From Polynucleobacter alcilacus (lineage in GTDB: Bacteria > Pseudomonadota > Gammaproteobacteria > Burkholderiales > Burkholderiaceae): 64,000 nucleotides of DNA. Shown here piece by piece: positions 11,463-22,200 of this stretch. Position numbers and translations under genes: made by a program. Each line of letters begins with the position of its first letter. The stretch's first letter is position 1. The notes under the pieces were generated by a model. It had not been told where the DNA came from and did not search any database. It was given only the letters and a program-made list of their open reading frames with translations. The DNA lies in NCBI RefSeq assembly GCF_018881545.1, contig NZ_JACVQD010000001.1, positions 112,380-176,379 on the forward strand, read 5' to 3'.

Positions 11463-12983
11463 TTATTTTGAAGTAGGCATGACAAACTCTGCACCTTTAG
11501 CAATGCTTTCTGGCCAGCGCTGCATGACACTCTTCTGTTTGGTATAGAAGCGAACGCCTTCTTTGCCATAGGCATGCATATCGCCGAAGATGGATTTTTT
11601 CCAACCACCAAAGCCATGCCATGCCATCGGTACCGGAATCGGTACGTTAATACCAACCATACCGACTTGAACACGGCGCGCAAATTCACGAGCGATGTTG
11701 CCATCACTGGTAAAGCAAGCGACGCCATTACCATATTCACAAGAGTTCACTAAATTGAGTGCTTCAGTAAAGTTTGCAACACGCATGCAAGATAGTACTG
11801 GTCCAAAGATCTCTTCAAGATAGATCTTCATATCGGCAGTCACGTTATCAAACAAAGTGCCACCAATAAAGAAGCCAGCTTCATTTCCGGAGACCTTTAA
11901 ACCGCGACCATCAACCAACAGCTTGGCGCCAGAAGCGACACCGCTATCGATATAGCCAGTAATACGCTCTAGTGCTGCCTTAGTCACGATGGGGCCCATT
12001 TCAGCATCGAGCTCCATGCCATTCTTTACTTTCAGTGTCTTGGTGCGCTCGATCAGTTTTGGCATGATCTTATCAGCCGCATCACCTACCAGTACCGCTA
12101 CTGAAATCGCCATACAGCGCTCACCAGCAGAACCGTATGCAGCGCCAATCAAAGCATCAATTGCTTTATCGATATCGGCATCCGGCATGATGACCATATG
12201 ATTTTTAGCGCCACCCAACGCTTGGGAACGCTTACCAAAGTGTGCACAACGCTCATAAATGTAATTGGCAATCGGGGTAGAGCCCACGAAACTCACTGCT
12301 TTAACAAGGGAGTTCTCAATCAACGCATCTACGGCTTCTTTGTCACCTTGCACTACGTTAAACACGCCATCAGGCAATCCCGCTTCTTTAAGAAGTTTCG
12401 CCATGAATAGTGAAGCGGAAGGATCGGTTGGACTTGGTTTGAGGATGAATGAATTGCCGCAGGCAATCGCCATAGGGAACATCCACATCGGAACCATTAC
12501 TGGGAAGTTAAATGGCGTAATGCCAGCCACCACACCTAAAGGTTGGCGCATTACCCAGTTATCAATATCGGTAGAAACTTGTTCTGTGTACTCACCTTTG
12601 AGTAATTCTGGAATACCGGTAGCAAATTCCACAATTTCAATTCCACGGGTGACTTCACCTTGGGCATCAGTAAACACCTTGCCGTGCTCAGCGGTGATCA
12701 TGGCTGCTAATTCATCGCGGTTGGCATTGAGTAACTCGAGGTACTTAAACATGATGCGTGAGCGACGTAATGGGCTAGTCTGACTCCAGGTCTCAAAAGC
12801 CTTTTGTGCGACGGCTACAGCAGTATCCACTTCGGATTTGCTAGCTAGGGCCACGCGGCGGGCTACAGCGCCTTTAGTAGGGTTGTAAACATCGGCAAAA
12901 CGTCCGTCTTTTGGGTTTACTAGATTTCCGCCAACATAATGGCCAACATCTTCTTTTGATTCAAAGGCTTTAGGTGCGTTCAT
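11463..12983 (-). CDS. mmsA: CoA-acylating methylmalonate-semialdehyde dehydrogenase
   Basis: 506 residues of the aldehyde dehydrogenase superfamily. The nucleophile is Cys290 in [10 protein letters not shown], the form typical of the CoA-acylating MmsA/IolA branch. NAD-binding and substrate segments are visible ([38 protein letters not shown]). It oxidises methylmalonate or malonate semialdehyde to propionyl- or acetyl-CoA in valine, thymine or inositol breakdown. It stands alone, divergent from the flavin oxidoreductase gene; prpE at 27 kb may relate to the same propionyl-CoA pool. Confidence 0.9.
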   Translation of the reverse strand: MNAPKAFESKEDVGHYVGGNLVNPKDGRFADVYNPTKGAVARRVALASKSEVDTAVAVAQKAFETWSQTSPLRRSRIMFKYLELLNANRDELAAMITAEHGKVFTDAQGEVTRGIEIVEFATGIPELLKGEYTEQVSTDIDNWVMRQPLGVVAGITPFNFPVMVPMWMFPMAIACGNSFILKPSPTDPSASLFMAKLLKEAGLPDGVFNVVQGDKEAVDALIENSLVKAVSFVGSTPIANYIYERCAHFGKRSQALGGAKNHMVIMPDADIDKAIDALIGAAYGSAGERCMAISVAVLVGDAADKIMPKLIERTKTLKVKNGMELDAEMGPIVTKAALERITGYIDSGVASGAKLLVDGRGLKVSGNEAGFFIGGTLFDNVTADMKIYLEEIFGPVLSCMRVANFTEALNLVNSCEYGNGVACFTSDGNIAREFARRVQVGMVGINVPIPVPMAWHGFGGWKKSIFGDMHAYGKEGVRFYTKQKSVMQRWPESIAKGAEFVMPTSK

Positions 12984-13145
12984 AGTCTCTTGTAATGAGT
13001 AATTTGTAAGGTTTGGGTAAATAAAGCCCTGCTTCCAAAGGTCTGCAGGACTTTGCTGTCTCGTTTATTCTGATTTTTAGTATTCTATCGCTTAAAGGCA
13101 TTTTTCGTATTTTTGACCCATTTACCAGCATTTAAAGGCATTTCG

Positions 13146-14267
13146 ATGAGCATTCTCTTTTCAAACTACACCCTTAATTCCCCCCGCGGGCCGCTGACGC
13201 TTGCGAACCGGATTGTGGTTGCGCCCATGTGCCAATATTCAGCGAATAATGGCGAGGCAACAGATTGGCACTTGATGCACTGGGGCAATTTATTAAATAG
13301 CGGTGCAGCTTTATTCATTATTGAGGCCACTGGCATTACCCCCGAAGGACGTATTACGAATGCCTGCTTAGGCCTGTGGGATGACCGTACTGAAGCGGCT
13401 CTGAAAGATAAGTTAAGTCGGGCAAGAGCCTTGGCCCCAGCGATACCGGTTTTTATTCAGTTGGCGCATGCGGGCCGTAAAGCTTCTAGTGCCACTCCTT
13501 GGGATGGTGGGCAACTGCTTTCCCCAGAGAATGGTGGCTGGGAAACACTAGCACCTTCAGCGATTCCCCAATTGGATGGGGAGCGCTTGCCCCATGAATT
13601 AAGTAAGGATGAGCTTAAACAACTCATCGCAGACTTTGTGGCATCAGCCAAACGTGCAGATCGTGTCGGGGTCGATGGTATCGAATTGCATGGTGCGCAT
13701 GGTTATCTACTACATCAATTTTTATCTCCGATTGCCAATCAGCGTACTGATGAATATGGCGGCGCATTTGAAAATCGCATTCGCTTTCCCTTGGAACTCT
13801 TTTCGGCCGTAAGAGCAGCATATCAAGGTGTTTTGGGTATGCGGATTTCAGCGCATGATTGGATTGATGGGGGCTGGAATCCAGAGGAGAGCTCGAATTT
13901 CGTAACCCAATTGAAGCCCTTGGGTTGTGACTTTGTACACATTTCTTCTGGTGGTATTTCACCAAAACAAAAAATTGCTTTGGGCCCTAAATATCAGGTG
14001 CCCTTTGCGAAGATGGTGAAAGAGCTGTCTGGCTTACCAACGATGACGGTTGGTTTAATTACCGATCCCCACCAAGCAGAGGAAATCCTTCAAGACGGTG
14101 ATGCTGACCTAATTGCCTTAGCGAGAGCATTCCTCTATAAACCGCGCTGGGGTTGGGAGGCTGCAGCCGCCTTGAATGCTACGGTAACGGCTAATGAGCG
14201 TTACTGGCGTTGTTTGCCGCGCGAAGCCCAGGCGGTATTTGGGAATGTGAAAGTAGGGCAACGATAA
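13146..14267 (+). CDS. NADH:flavin oxidoreductase, old yellow enzyme family (YqjM-like)
   Basis: 373 residues from the ATG at 13146; an in-frame TTG at 13113 is less likely because the family starts close to this Met. FMN-binding TIM barrel with VAPMCQYSA (Cys29, a redox-sensing Cys as in YqjM-type enzymes), the active-site HGAHGYLLHQFLSP block and the RTDEYGG..ENR loop. It reduces activated C=C bonds with NAD(P)H; the physiological substrate is unknown. Divergent from mmsA with about 160 bp between them. Confidence 0.88.
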   Translation: MSILFSNYTLNSPRGPLTLANRIVVAPMCQYSANNGEATDWHLMHWGNLLNSGAALFIIEATGITPEGRITNACLGLWDDRTEAALKDKLSRARALAPAIPVFIQLAHAGRKASSATPWDGGQLLSPENGGWETLAPSAIPQLDGERLPHELSKDELKQLIADFVASAKRADRVGVDGIELHGAHGYLLHQFLSPIANQRTDEYGGAFENRIRFPLELFSAVRAAYQGVLGMRISAHDWIDGGWNPEESSNFVTQLKPLGCDFVHISSGGISPKQKIALGPKYQVPFAKMVKELSGLPTMTVGLITDPHQAEEILQDGDADLIALARAFLYKPRWGWEAAAALNATVTANERYWRCLPREAQAVFGNVKVGQR

Positions 14268-14320
14268 ATCCTTCAGTAAGCGCTACACTGAATGAATAAA
14301 AAGAAAATCAGGAGACCAGC

Positions 14321-15298
14321 ATGAAAAGATTCCATCTCACACAAAAGCTATTGGTTTCATTGGGCTTTGCTTTAAGCGCTCAACTTGCTGCTGCCCAAGC
14401 ATTCCCAGATCGTCCAATTACTTTGGTGGTGCCTAATCCACCGGGTGGTTTGGTGGATACTTCTGCGCGCCTCTTGAGTGAACCGCTGGCGCGCGTCATT
14501 GGCCAGCCAATCATTGTGGATAACAAGCCTGGCGCCAGTGGTAACACTGCCTATCAATCTGTTGCTAAGGCAAAACCCGATGGCTACACACTACTAATTT
14601 CTTATTCTGGATATCACGTTGGTAATCCAGCACTGTTTGACAAGTTACCGTGGGACCCTGTTAAAGATTTTTCACCGGTTGCTTTGCTAACTGTTTCAAC
14701 CAATGTGATTGCCGTTCATCCTTCAGTGCCAGTCAATAACTTAAAAGAATTTATCGCCTATGCCAAAGCGAATCCCGGTAAGTTAAATTATGCCTCGCAA
14801 GGTAATGGCTCTGTTTCTCATATTGGCACCGAGATTTTTAAACAAACCACCGGTGTGGAGATGGTTCACGTACCGTATAAAGGATCGGGCCCAGCGATTC
14901 AGGATGTCTTAGCGGGTCAAGTACAAGTTTTTATTAGTACACCGCCCTCATTAATGCAGCATGTCCAAAGTGGCAAGCTCAAAGGCTTGGCAGTTACTGG
15001 TAAGAATCGCCACCCCGGCATGCCTAATGTGCCAACGACTGCCGAGGCCGGCTTACCTTCATTCCAATTAGAGTCCTGGGTAGCCTTGTATGCGCCTGCA
15101 GGCACACCCGCACCCGTGATTAATAAACTTTCTGATTCCGTAAAGCAGAGTCTGGCTTTACCTGAAGTGAAAGACCGCTCTGATGCTGCCGGTGTTGAAT
15201 TGCGTTATCTCAACCCAGCTCAGATGGATGCTTTGCTTAAGAAAGAATTGCCTTATTGGAGTAAAGCCATCAAAGCTGCCAATATCACTCTTGATTAA
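14321..15298 (+). CDS. Tripartite tricarboxylate transporter receptor (Bug family, TctC-like)
   Basis: 325 residues with an N-terminal signal peptide ending near LAAAQA, then FPDRPITLVVPNPPGG, the usual mature start of Bug proteins. Further family segments are VHVPYKGSGPAIQDVLAGQ and LSDSVKQSLALPEV. It is a periplasmic binding protein for organic acids or related small molecules. No TctA/TctB membrane genes are next to it, as is common for this family in Burkholderiales. AGGAGA sits before the ATG. Confidence 0.9.
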   Translation: MKRFHLTQKLLVSLGFALSAQLAAAQAFPDRPITLVVPNPPGGLVDTSARLLSEPLARVIGQPIIVDNKPGASGNTAYQSVAKAKPDGYTLLISYSGYHVGNPALFDKLPWDPVKDFSPVALLTVSTNVIAVHPSVPVNNLKEFIAYAKANPGKLNYASQGNGSVSHIGTEIFKQTTGVEMVHVPYKGSGPAIQDVLAGQVQVFISTPPSLMQHVQSGKLKGLAVTGKNRHPGMPNVPTTAEAGLPSFQLESWVALYAPAGTPAPVINKLSDSVKQSLALPEVKDRSDAAGVELRYLNPAQMDALLKKELPYWSKAIKAANITLD

Positions 15299-15305
15299 GA
15301 GGTCC

Positions 15306-16616
15306 TTATGCCTGATCTCGTAAAACGGGGTCAGGTAATGCCTGAGCAAATGCTCTCGCAACACTCAATAAGAAATGGTCTTTACCTGGTCCGGCAATGA
15401 GTTGAATGCCAACTGGCAGGCCATGCGGTCCATTGCCAATATTTATATTGATGCAAGGAAGTCCTAATAAGGTCCATTCTCTACAGAAGATCGGATCACC
15501 AGTTCCCTCTTTTAGTAATGGCGCTTCACCAATCGCGCTTGGTGCAATCAATATATCGATTTCATGATCAAAAAGATCTTCTATTGAAGTCCGAGCCTTT
15601 TTAGCCCGCAGCAAATCTTTTGCGTATTCCTCATAGCTGATCTTAGCGCCATCATCTATTTGTTTGAGTAGCACTGGGCTTAATTTCTTGTGAAAATGCG
15701 CGCGTTCAAAAGCTAAGCTTCGTGACATTTCAGACTGCATGATTCGTGTTTGCACCTGAATTAAATTATCGCAAGCTTTTGGTAGGACATGATTGCGAAT
15801 GGCTCCCTTAGAAATCGTTTCCGCTGTATGACGTGCTAGAGCTAATGCACTGATAGTTTCTTTGCTGGCACTTGACCAATGTGCTGTCTTACAAATCCCA
15901 ATACGGGGTTTGTTTTGTAAATCAGCGACTCTAGCGAGCTGATGATCGCCGCTCATTGCAGCCACACCAAGGGCTACATCTTCTACCGTTCTACCAAAAC
16001 AACCCAGGGTATCGAGTGAAATTGCCAGACTCTTAACCCCAGCAACACTGATCTTTCCATAGCTAGGCTTATAACCCACTACGCCACAAAATGACGCTGG
16101 ACGAATGATGGAACCAGCTGATTGGCTGCCGATAGCAAGGGGAATCATGAAGTCTGCAACCGCAGCAGCAGATCCGCTTGAGGAACCACCAGGAGTATGT
16201 TGATTGTCATGGGGGTTGCTTGTAGGACCACCCTTAAAGAAGGCAAACTCGCTTGTGACGGTTTTACCCAGAATAATTCCGCCGGCTTGTCGCATCAGTG
16301 CTACAGAGACGGCATCGGTACTGGGGTAGTGATTGGCGTAAATCGGGGAGCCATAGGTGGTAGGTAGGTCGTAGGTATCAAATAAGTCTTTCACCCCGAT
16401 TGGGAGGCCATGCAATAGCCCCTGAATAGCCCCTCTATCCAGTTCCTTAGCGCGCGCTAGGGCATTCTCTTTCCCTAGGCTGACCCAAGCCTTCACCAGG
16501 CTTTCTCTTTGCCCGATGCGGTCTAGGCAGGAGAGGAGTAAGTCAGTCGCCTTAATTTCTCGTTTAGAAAGCGCTTTGACTGCTTGGGAAGCGCTGAGGC
16601 TTTCTAGATCTTTCAT
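15306..16616 (-). CDS. Amidase (amidase signature family)
   Basis: 436 residues with the Ser-cisSer-Lys triad visible: Lys in GLPIGVKDLF, cis-Ser in TPGGSSSGSAAAVA and the nucleophile Ser in SQSAGSIIRPAS. Similar in length to GatA/AtzF-type amidases, but it sits alone without gatB/gatC, so a catabolic amidase is more likely than tRNA amidation. It ends 8 bp from the convergent Bug receptor gene. Confidence 0.85.
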   Translation of the reverse strand: MKDLESLSASQAVKALSKREIKATDLLLSCLDRIGQRESLVKAWVSLGKENALARAKELDRGAIQGLLHGLPIGVKDLFDTYDLPTTYGSPIYANHYPSTDAVSVALMRQAGGIILGKTVTSEFAFFKGGPTSNPHDNQHTPGGSSSGSAAAVADFMIPLAIGSQSAGSIIRPASFCGVVGYKPSYGKISVAGVKSLAISLDTLGCFGRTVEDVALGVAAMSGDHQLARVADLQNKPRIGICKTAHWSSASKETISALALARHTAETISKGAIRNHVLPKACDNLIQVQTRIMQSEMSRSLAFERAHFHKKLSPVLLKQIDDGAKISYEEYAKDLLRAKKARTSIEDLFDHEIDILIAPSAIGEAPLLKEGTGDPIFCREWTLLGLPCININIGNGPHGLPVGIQLIAGPGKDHFLLSVARAFAQALPDPVLRDQA

Positions 16617-16697
16617 ACCAACATAATACGGTTGGTGGCGTATGATCGCAATTTAGTATTTTTAAACTTCCCCAATTGAGTCAATAGTAAGCAAAAG

Positions 16698-17360
16698 ATG
16701 AAGCAACATTCAGTGCGTGAAGCCTGGCTAGTAGACGCTGTAAGGCACCTAGAACCTGTATTTTCTAAAGCAGGCTATGCCATCCCCCCAGTCAGAGTTT
16801 CCTGTGGCTTTCCAGCCTCTAGTAGCCCCAGAACTACTTTGGGACAGTGTTGGCCGCGGGAACGCTCAGGCGGGGGTGTCAACGAGATTTTTATCTCCCC
16901 CAAGATTGATGACCCAGTGCAATTACTAGACACCTTGGTACACGAGTTATGCCATGCGGTAGACGATTGCTTTAGTGGTCATGGGGAAGATTTCAAGGGC
17001 ATTGCCCAGACAGTGGGGCTTGAGGGTCCTGCCAGAATGGCGCATGCAAGCGAAGAGCTGATGGTGAGGCTGATGATGATCAGTCAAGAGCTCGGCCCAT
17101 ATCCTCATCAAGCCATCGTTTTTCCGCCGCCTAGACCAAGCAATGCGAGTCGCAGCAAAGCCAAGTGTGGCCAATGTGGCTTTGAGGTGACCTTACTAAA
17201 AAAATGGGCTAGCTATGGTGCGCCGATTTGTCCAAAGGATAATATCCGGATGCAGGAAGATGCGCCTGAGACGATTGAAAATACCAGCGATTACGATAGC
17301 GAATCAGTGACTAAGGGGAGCAAAAATCCTCCAGATGAAATTCGTCGTGCCATCAGCTAG
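16698..17360 (+). CDS. SprT-like zinc metallopeptidase-fold protein
   Basis: 220 residues. The metal site HELCH (His82, Glu83, His86) is followed by DDCFSGHGEDFKGIA, which fits the SprT-like HExxH...H pattern. A zinc ribbon follows (KCGQCGF ... ICPKD). The C-terminal tail of about 40 residues is acidic and polar. The family includes eukaryotic Spartan DNA-protein crosslink proteases, but bacterial members are little studied and activity is not shown. Single gene, divergent from the amidase. Confidence 0.75.
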   Translation: MKQHSVREAWLVDAVRHLEPVFSKAGYAIPPVRVSCGFPASSSPRTTLGQCWPRERSGGGVNEIFISPKIDDPVQLLDTLVHELCHAVDDCFSGHGEDFKGIAQTVGLEGPARMAHASEELMVRLMMISQELGPYPHQAIVFPPPRPSNASRSKAKCGQCGFEVTLLKKWASYGAPICPKDNIRMQEDAPETIENTSDYDSESVTKGSKNPPDEIRRAIS

Positions 17361-17419
17361 TATATAAAACTAGACTGATTTCCATTGATAACCATTCATT
17401 CAAATTTTGAGACAAAAAA

Positions 17420-18511
17420 ATGAGCGCAAAGAAAATATTTAAAAACCCCAAAATCGCTGTCATCGCTGGCGACGGTATTGGTAAAGAAGTGATGCCTGAG
17501 GGTATTCGTGCGCTAGAAGTCGTAAACCAGAAGTTTGGGATTGGCATGCAATTTGATCATTTTGATTTTGCGAGTTGCGACTATTACCTCAAGCACGGCA
17601 AGATGATGCCAGACGACTGGTTTGATACCTTGATGCAATATGACGCGATCTTTTTTGGCGCTGTGGGCATGCCCGATATTCTTCCTGATCACGTCTCTTT
17701 GTGGGGTAGCTTGATTCAATTCCGCCGTGGTTTTGACCAATACGTGAACCTGCGACCGGTTCGATTGCTGCCAGGCGTGCCATGCCCATTAGCTAATCGC
17801 AAGCCGGGTGATATCGATTTCTTTGTGGTTCGTGAAAATACCGAAGGCGAGTATTCCAGCGTTGGTGGCAAGATGTTTCCCGATACCGACCGTGAATTCG
17901 TCATTCAAGAATCGGTATTTACACGGCAGGGCGTAGATCGGATTTTGCAATATGCCTTTGAGTTAGCAAAAAGCCGTCCCAAGAAACATTTAACGTCAGC
18001 AACCAAATCCAATGGGATTGCGATCACCATGCCGTATTGGGATGAGCGTGTCGAAGCAATGTCTAAAAACTATGCTGATATTCGTACCGATAAATATCAC
18101 ATTGATATTTTGGCAGCGCATTTTGTTATGAATCCCGATCGATTTGATGTAGTGGTCGCTAGTAATCTGTTTGGCGATATTTTGTCGGACTTAGGGCCTG
18201 CCTGTACCGGGACCATTGCGGTTGCGCCATCAGGAAGTATTAATCCTGAAGGCAAGTTCCCGTCTTTGTTCGAGCCTGTTCATGGTTCAGCACCAGACAT
18301 TTACGGCAAGATGATTGCCAATCCGATTGGGCAGATCTGGAGTGGATCAATGATGCTCGACCACCTTGGCTACCCAGAGGCTGGCAAAGCAATCTTTAAC
18401 GCGATTGAGAAGGTGTTAGCGGCTGGCCCAGGTAATGCACCCTTGACGCCAGACCTTGGTGGAACAGCTAAGACGGATGATCTCGGTAAGGCGATAGCTG
18501 CAGCAATCTAA
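17420..18511 (+). CDS. Tartrate dehydrogenase / D-malate-type decarboxylating dehydrogenase
   Basis: 363 residues of the isocitrate/isopropylmalate dehydrogenase superfamily. The start IAVIAGDGIGKEVMPEG, the VSLWGSLIQFRRGFDQYVNLRP stretch (positions roughly 92-113), the NTEGEYSSVGG loop and the metal-binding Asp block (VASNLFGDILSDLG) point to the TtuC/DmlA (YeaU) branch, not to leuB or icd. It oxidises tartrate or D-malate with NAD. It ends in a terminator that lies inside the convergent dnaQ gene. Confidence 0.85.
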   Translation: MSAKKIFKNPKIAVIAGDGIGKEVMPEGIRALEVVNQKFGIGMQFDHFDFASCDYYLKHGKMMPDDWFDTLMQYDAIFFGAVGMPDILPDHVSLWGSLIQFRRGFDQYVNLRPVRLLPGVPCPLANRKPGDIDFFVVRENTEGEYSSVGGKMFPDTDREFVIQESVFTRQGVDRILQYAFELAKSRPKKHLTSATKSNGIAITMPYWDERVEAMSKNYADIRTDKYHIDILAAHFVMNPDRFDVVVASNLFGDILSDLGPACTGTIAVAPSGSINPEGKFPSLFEPVHGSAPDIYGKMIANPIGQIWSGSMMLDHLGYPEAGKAIFNAIEKVLAAGPGNAPLTPDLGGTAKTDDLGKAIAAAI

Positions 18512-18518
18512 GCAGTAG

Positions 18519-19229
18519 TTAGCCTGCAGTATTCAAAGGACTCCATATGGGGTCCTTTTTACTTGCCTTTGCAATTTCAGCCAAGATCTTCTCGTGTAGT
18601 TGAAGATCAGCAGCAGCAGCAGTAATGATTTTGAGATTCGTTGGCAAGGCTTTTGTGTGCCCTGAAGAATCTGCGCCTACCGTGTAGTCGATTAAATCAA
18701 TTGAGAGATCCTCTTGACCTCTGGTCATGGCTACATAGACTTCGGCTAAAAGCTGGGCGTCTAATAAAGCACCGTGGAGGGTACGATGTTGATTGCTAAT
18801 GGAGAAGCGCTCGCAAAGTGCATCTAAGGAATTGCGTTTGCCAGGGAACATCTGACGGGCATCGAGCAAAGTGTCTGTGACTTTAGACGCCAGATTTCGG
18901 AAGGGCGGACGCTTTAAAAGAGCGAATTCATTATCTAAAAAGCCCAAGTCAAAGGCAGCGTTATGAATCACAATTTCAGCACCATCAACAAACTCTATGA
19001 GCTGTTCAACAATATTGGCAAAGATGGGTTTGTCCGACAGAAATTCTCTGGATAAACCGTGCACCGCAAACGCACCCGCATCAATATCCCGCTCAGGATT
19101 GATGTAGTAATGAAAGGTTTTTTCAGTCAGGCGACGGCCTAGCATTTCCACGCAAGCAATTTCGATGATGCGATCACCAGTAGCGGGATTCAAACCCGTT
19201 GTTTCTGTATCTAGAATGACTTTACGCAT
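18519..19229 (-). CDS. dnaQ: DNA polymerase III epsilon subunit (3'-5' proofreading exonuclease)
   Basis: 236 residues, DEDDh exonuclease: ExoI LDTETTGLNP with Asp and Glu ligands, ExoII IHNAAFDLGFLDNEF, ExoIII HGALLDAQLLAEVY. A C-terminal tail (about 180-236) would bind the polymerase alpha subunit. The ATG overlaps the stop of the RND permease gene by one base (TAATG), so dnaQ appears to be the last gene of the efflux operon. That is unusual for a replication gene. Confidence 0.92.
   Translation of the reverse strand: MRKVILDTETTGLNPATGDRIIEIACVEMLGRRLTEKTFHYYINPERDIDAGAFAVHGLSREFLSDKPIFANIVEQLIEFVDGAEIVIHNAAFDLGFLDNEFALLKRPPFRNLASKVTDTLLDARQMFPGKRNSLDALCERFSISNQHRTLHGALLDAQLLAEVYVAMTRGQEDLSIDLIDYTVGADSSGHTKALPTNLKIITAAAADLQLHEKILAEIAKASKKDPIWSPLNTAG
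18535..18560 (+). terminator. Intrinsic terminator of the dehydrogenase gene, inside the 3' end of dnaQ
   Basis: Stem AAAGGACTCC (18535-18544), loop ATAT, arm GGGGTCCTTT (18549-18558) with one G-U pair, then TTTTT. The whole structure lies in the last codons of the convergent dnaQ (stop at 18519-18521). Confidence 0.8.
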
Positions 19230-22200
19230 TAGGTTCCTTCCAGTACTGAGGCCGGAATATCCATCGGACCATTGCCCGCATATTTATCGAGATAGAGGTA
19301 AATGACAGGCGTAATGATCAAGGTGACAAACTGAGAGAAAATCAAGCCGCCAGCAACGCTGATACCAAGCGGTTGGCGTAACTCTGCACCAGCACCTAAG
19401 CCGAGGGCAATGGGTAATGCACCCATCAAAGCGGCAATAGTGGTCATCATAATGGGGCGGAAACGTAAGATACAGGCTTCACGAATCGCCTTTTCGGGAG
19501 TCATACCTTGGTTACGCTGCGCATCTAATGCAAAGTCAATCATTAAAATTGCATTCTTCTTCACAATACCAATCAGCAGCAAGATGCCGATCGAAGCAAC
19601 AACGGTGAGCTCAAAACCGAAGATGCGTAGGGACAAAATTGCGCCAATAGCTGCAGAAGGTAGACCTGCCAGAATAGTAAGGGGGTGGATATAGCTCTCA
19701 TACAGAACCCCAAGCAAGACATAAATAACACCTAATGCAGCCAATAGCAAAATTATCTGACCGGATTGATTATCTTTAAATACGGCCGCATCGCCACCAT
19801 AACTCGTGATGATAGAAGGCGGCAAATCAACTGCCTTAACAAAGCCATCGATTGCCTGAGTAGCATCCCCCAAGAAAACATCTGGAGCGAGGTTAAAAGA
19901 AATCGTTACTGCAGGGATCTGACCCTGGTGGTTTACGGCTGTAGGGCCCACAGTTCTGACAAAGCTCGCCAGACTGGATAGCGGAATTAATTTATCTGTC
20001 GCTCTACCGCGCACAAAGACCTTGTTCAAGTCCGTTTCAAATTGACGATCATCCTCTGCTGTTTCCAAAATAACGTAATAGGTATTTACAGGTGTATAGA
20101 TGGTAGAAACCTGTCTCTCACCAAAGGAAGAATAGAGCGCAGTACGAATATCGGCGATGGAAACTCCTGCGCTGGCAGCTTTTTCCCGATCAATATCAAT
20201 CCTGACATTTAAGCCTTTTAATTGCGAGTCGCTAGTGACATCTTTAAAAATGGGGTCAGCGCGCATTTTTTGTAACAATTTATCAGCCCATTCGTTCACG
20301 CCTTCAAAGCCAACACTTTGCAGGGTAAATTGATAGCGGCTTTTACTGCTTCGACCGCCTAGCTGTAAATTTTGTACGGGGCTCATGTAGACCTGAATGC
20401 CCGGAATTTCTTTGAACTTGGTTCTAAGCCCCTCCATAACCTTGCTCATTTTTTGGCGCTCATCCTTGGGCTTGAGAATGATAAAAAATCTCCCGGTATT
20501 GCGACCTGAACTTTGGCCACCGCCAAGAATGGAGATTGAGGTTGCCACATTGGGGTCACTATCCACAATTTTCGCAGCCTGCTCCTGCAAAGCCATCATT
20601 GTTTTGAAAGAGGTGTCTTCAGAAGCTTCTACAGTTACACGTAATTGACCAATATCTTCTTCCGGAAAGAACCCTTTGGGACTATAGACAAAAAGAGCGA
20701 TGGTGATCACAAAACTTGCAATCGCCCCTAGCAATACTTTCCTTCTATTTACTAAGGCTAAATCTAAAAAGTGGACATACTTTTTTAAAGTCCATTCATA
20801 TACGCGATCAAACTGCTTTGTGATTTCATATTCTTTTGGATGTTGACCGGGTTTGGGTAAAAAGCGGCTACATAACATTGGCACTACTGTTAATGAGACA
20901 AGCGCTGAGACCAAGATGGAGAGCGTTACTACAACGGCAAATTCTCTAAAGAGAAGGCCAATGGGACCAGCCATGAAAAATAGCGGAATAAATACTGCCA
21001 CCAAAGATAGCGAGATTGAGATGATCGTAAAGCCAACCTCTTTACTACCTTTTAAAGCGGCTTTTAAGGGGTCCATACCTTCTTCAACATAGCGCATGAT
21101 GTTTTCTAGCACCACGATTGCATCATCTACTACCAAGCCAACAGCAAGAGTGATACCTAGTAAGGAAATATTATTAAGGCTGTAGCCTAAAAAGTAGAAA
21201 ACGAAAAATGCGCCGATCAGAGAAATCGGCAGACTAATAGATGGGATGACGGTGGCAGATAGATGCTTTAGGAATAGGAAGATAACTAAGACAACAAGTG
21301 CAATAGTTAGAAGCAAGGTCAGATTAACATCATGAATAGACTCAATAATCGAGAGCGAGCGGTCATTAAACAGTGTTAGCTGAATAGACTCAGGCATTTG
21401 CGCTTTAAGAGAAGGCAACAGTTTTTTAATGGAGTCAACCACTTCAACCGTATTAGCGTTTGGTTGGCGCAGAACAGCAATCGCTATGGAGCGCTCGCCA
21501 TTTGCTGAGGCAAATGTCTTAACGTCTTCAAAGCTTTCTTGCACATCAGCTACATCTTTGAGATAAATCGGGTAGCCATTACGTTGGGCGACGATGAGGT
21601 TGCCAAATTCCTCAGCCTGAACTAGCTGTGGATTGGCATAAATGGTGATCAGTTGGCGAGGGCCATCAAGGGTTCCAATGGGACTATTGGTATTGGCCTT
21701 ATTTAGCGCTGCGGCTACCTCATCCATGGTGATATTGCGATTACCCAAAGCATCTGGCCTCACACTCACTCGGACTGCATAACGCTTTGCTCCGTACACT
21801 ATTACTTGTGATACCCCAGAAATAGTTGATAGGTTTGGAGACATCAGGTTCTCTGCATAAGCATTCATTTCAGAGAGGCTGATTGACGGAGAGCTCATGC
21901 GCACAATTAATACGGGTGTATCCGCAGGATTTATCTTTCGATACGAAGGCGGTATCGTCATTTCAATTGGTAAACGTCGCTGTGCCCGCAAGAGGGCGGC
22001 TTGAACATCTACAGCTGCTCTATCGATATCTCGGTCACTTGTAAATTCAAGGGTAACGCTCGTTGAACCAAGTGAGTTGGTAGAGCTAATGACTTTGATG
22101 CCATCAATCGTTGAAAATTCTTTTTCAAGCGGTAGCGCAACCGCCGAGGCCATAATTTCTGGTGAGGCGCCAGGCAAGCTCGCAGTTACAGAAATCACTG

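Noticed and set aside
12265..12783. 172-codon frame opposite mmsA
   Set aside because: It lies wholly inside a well-supported dehydrogenase gene on the other strand and has no family features or ribosome site.
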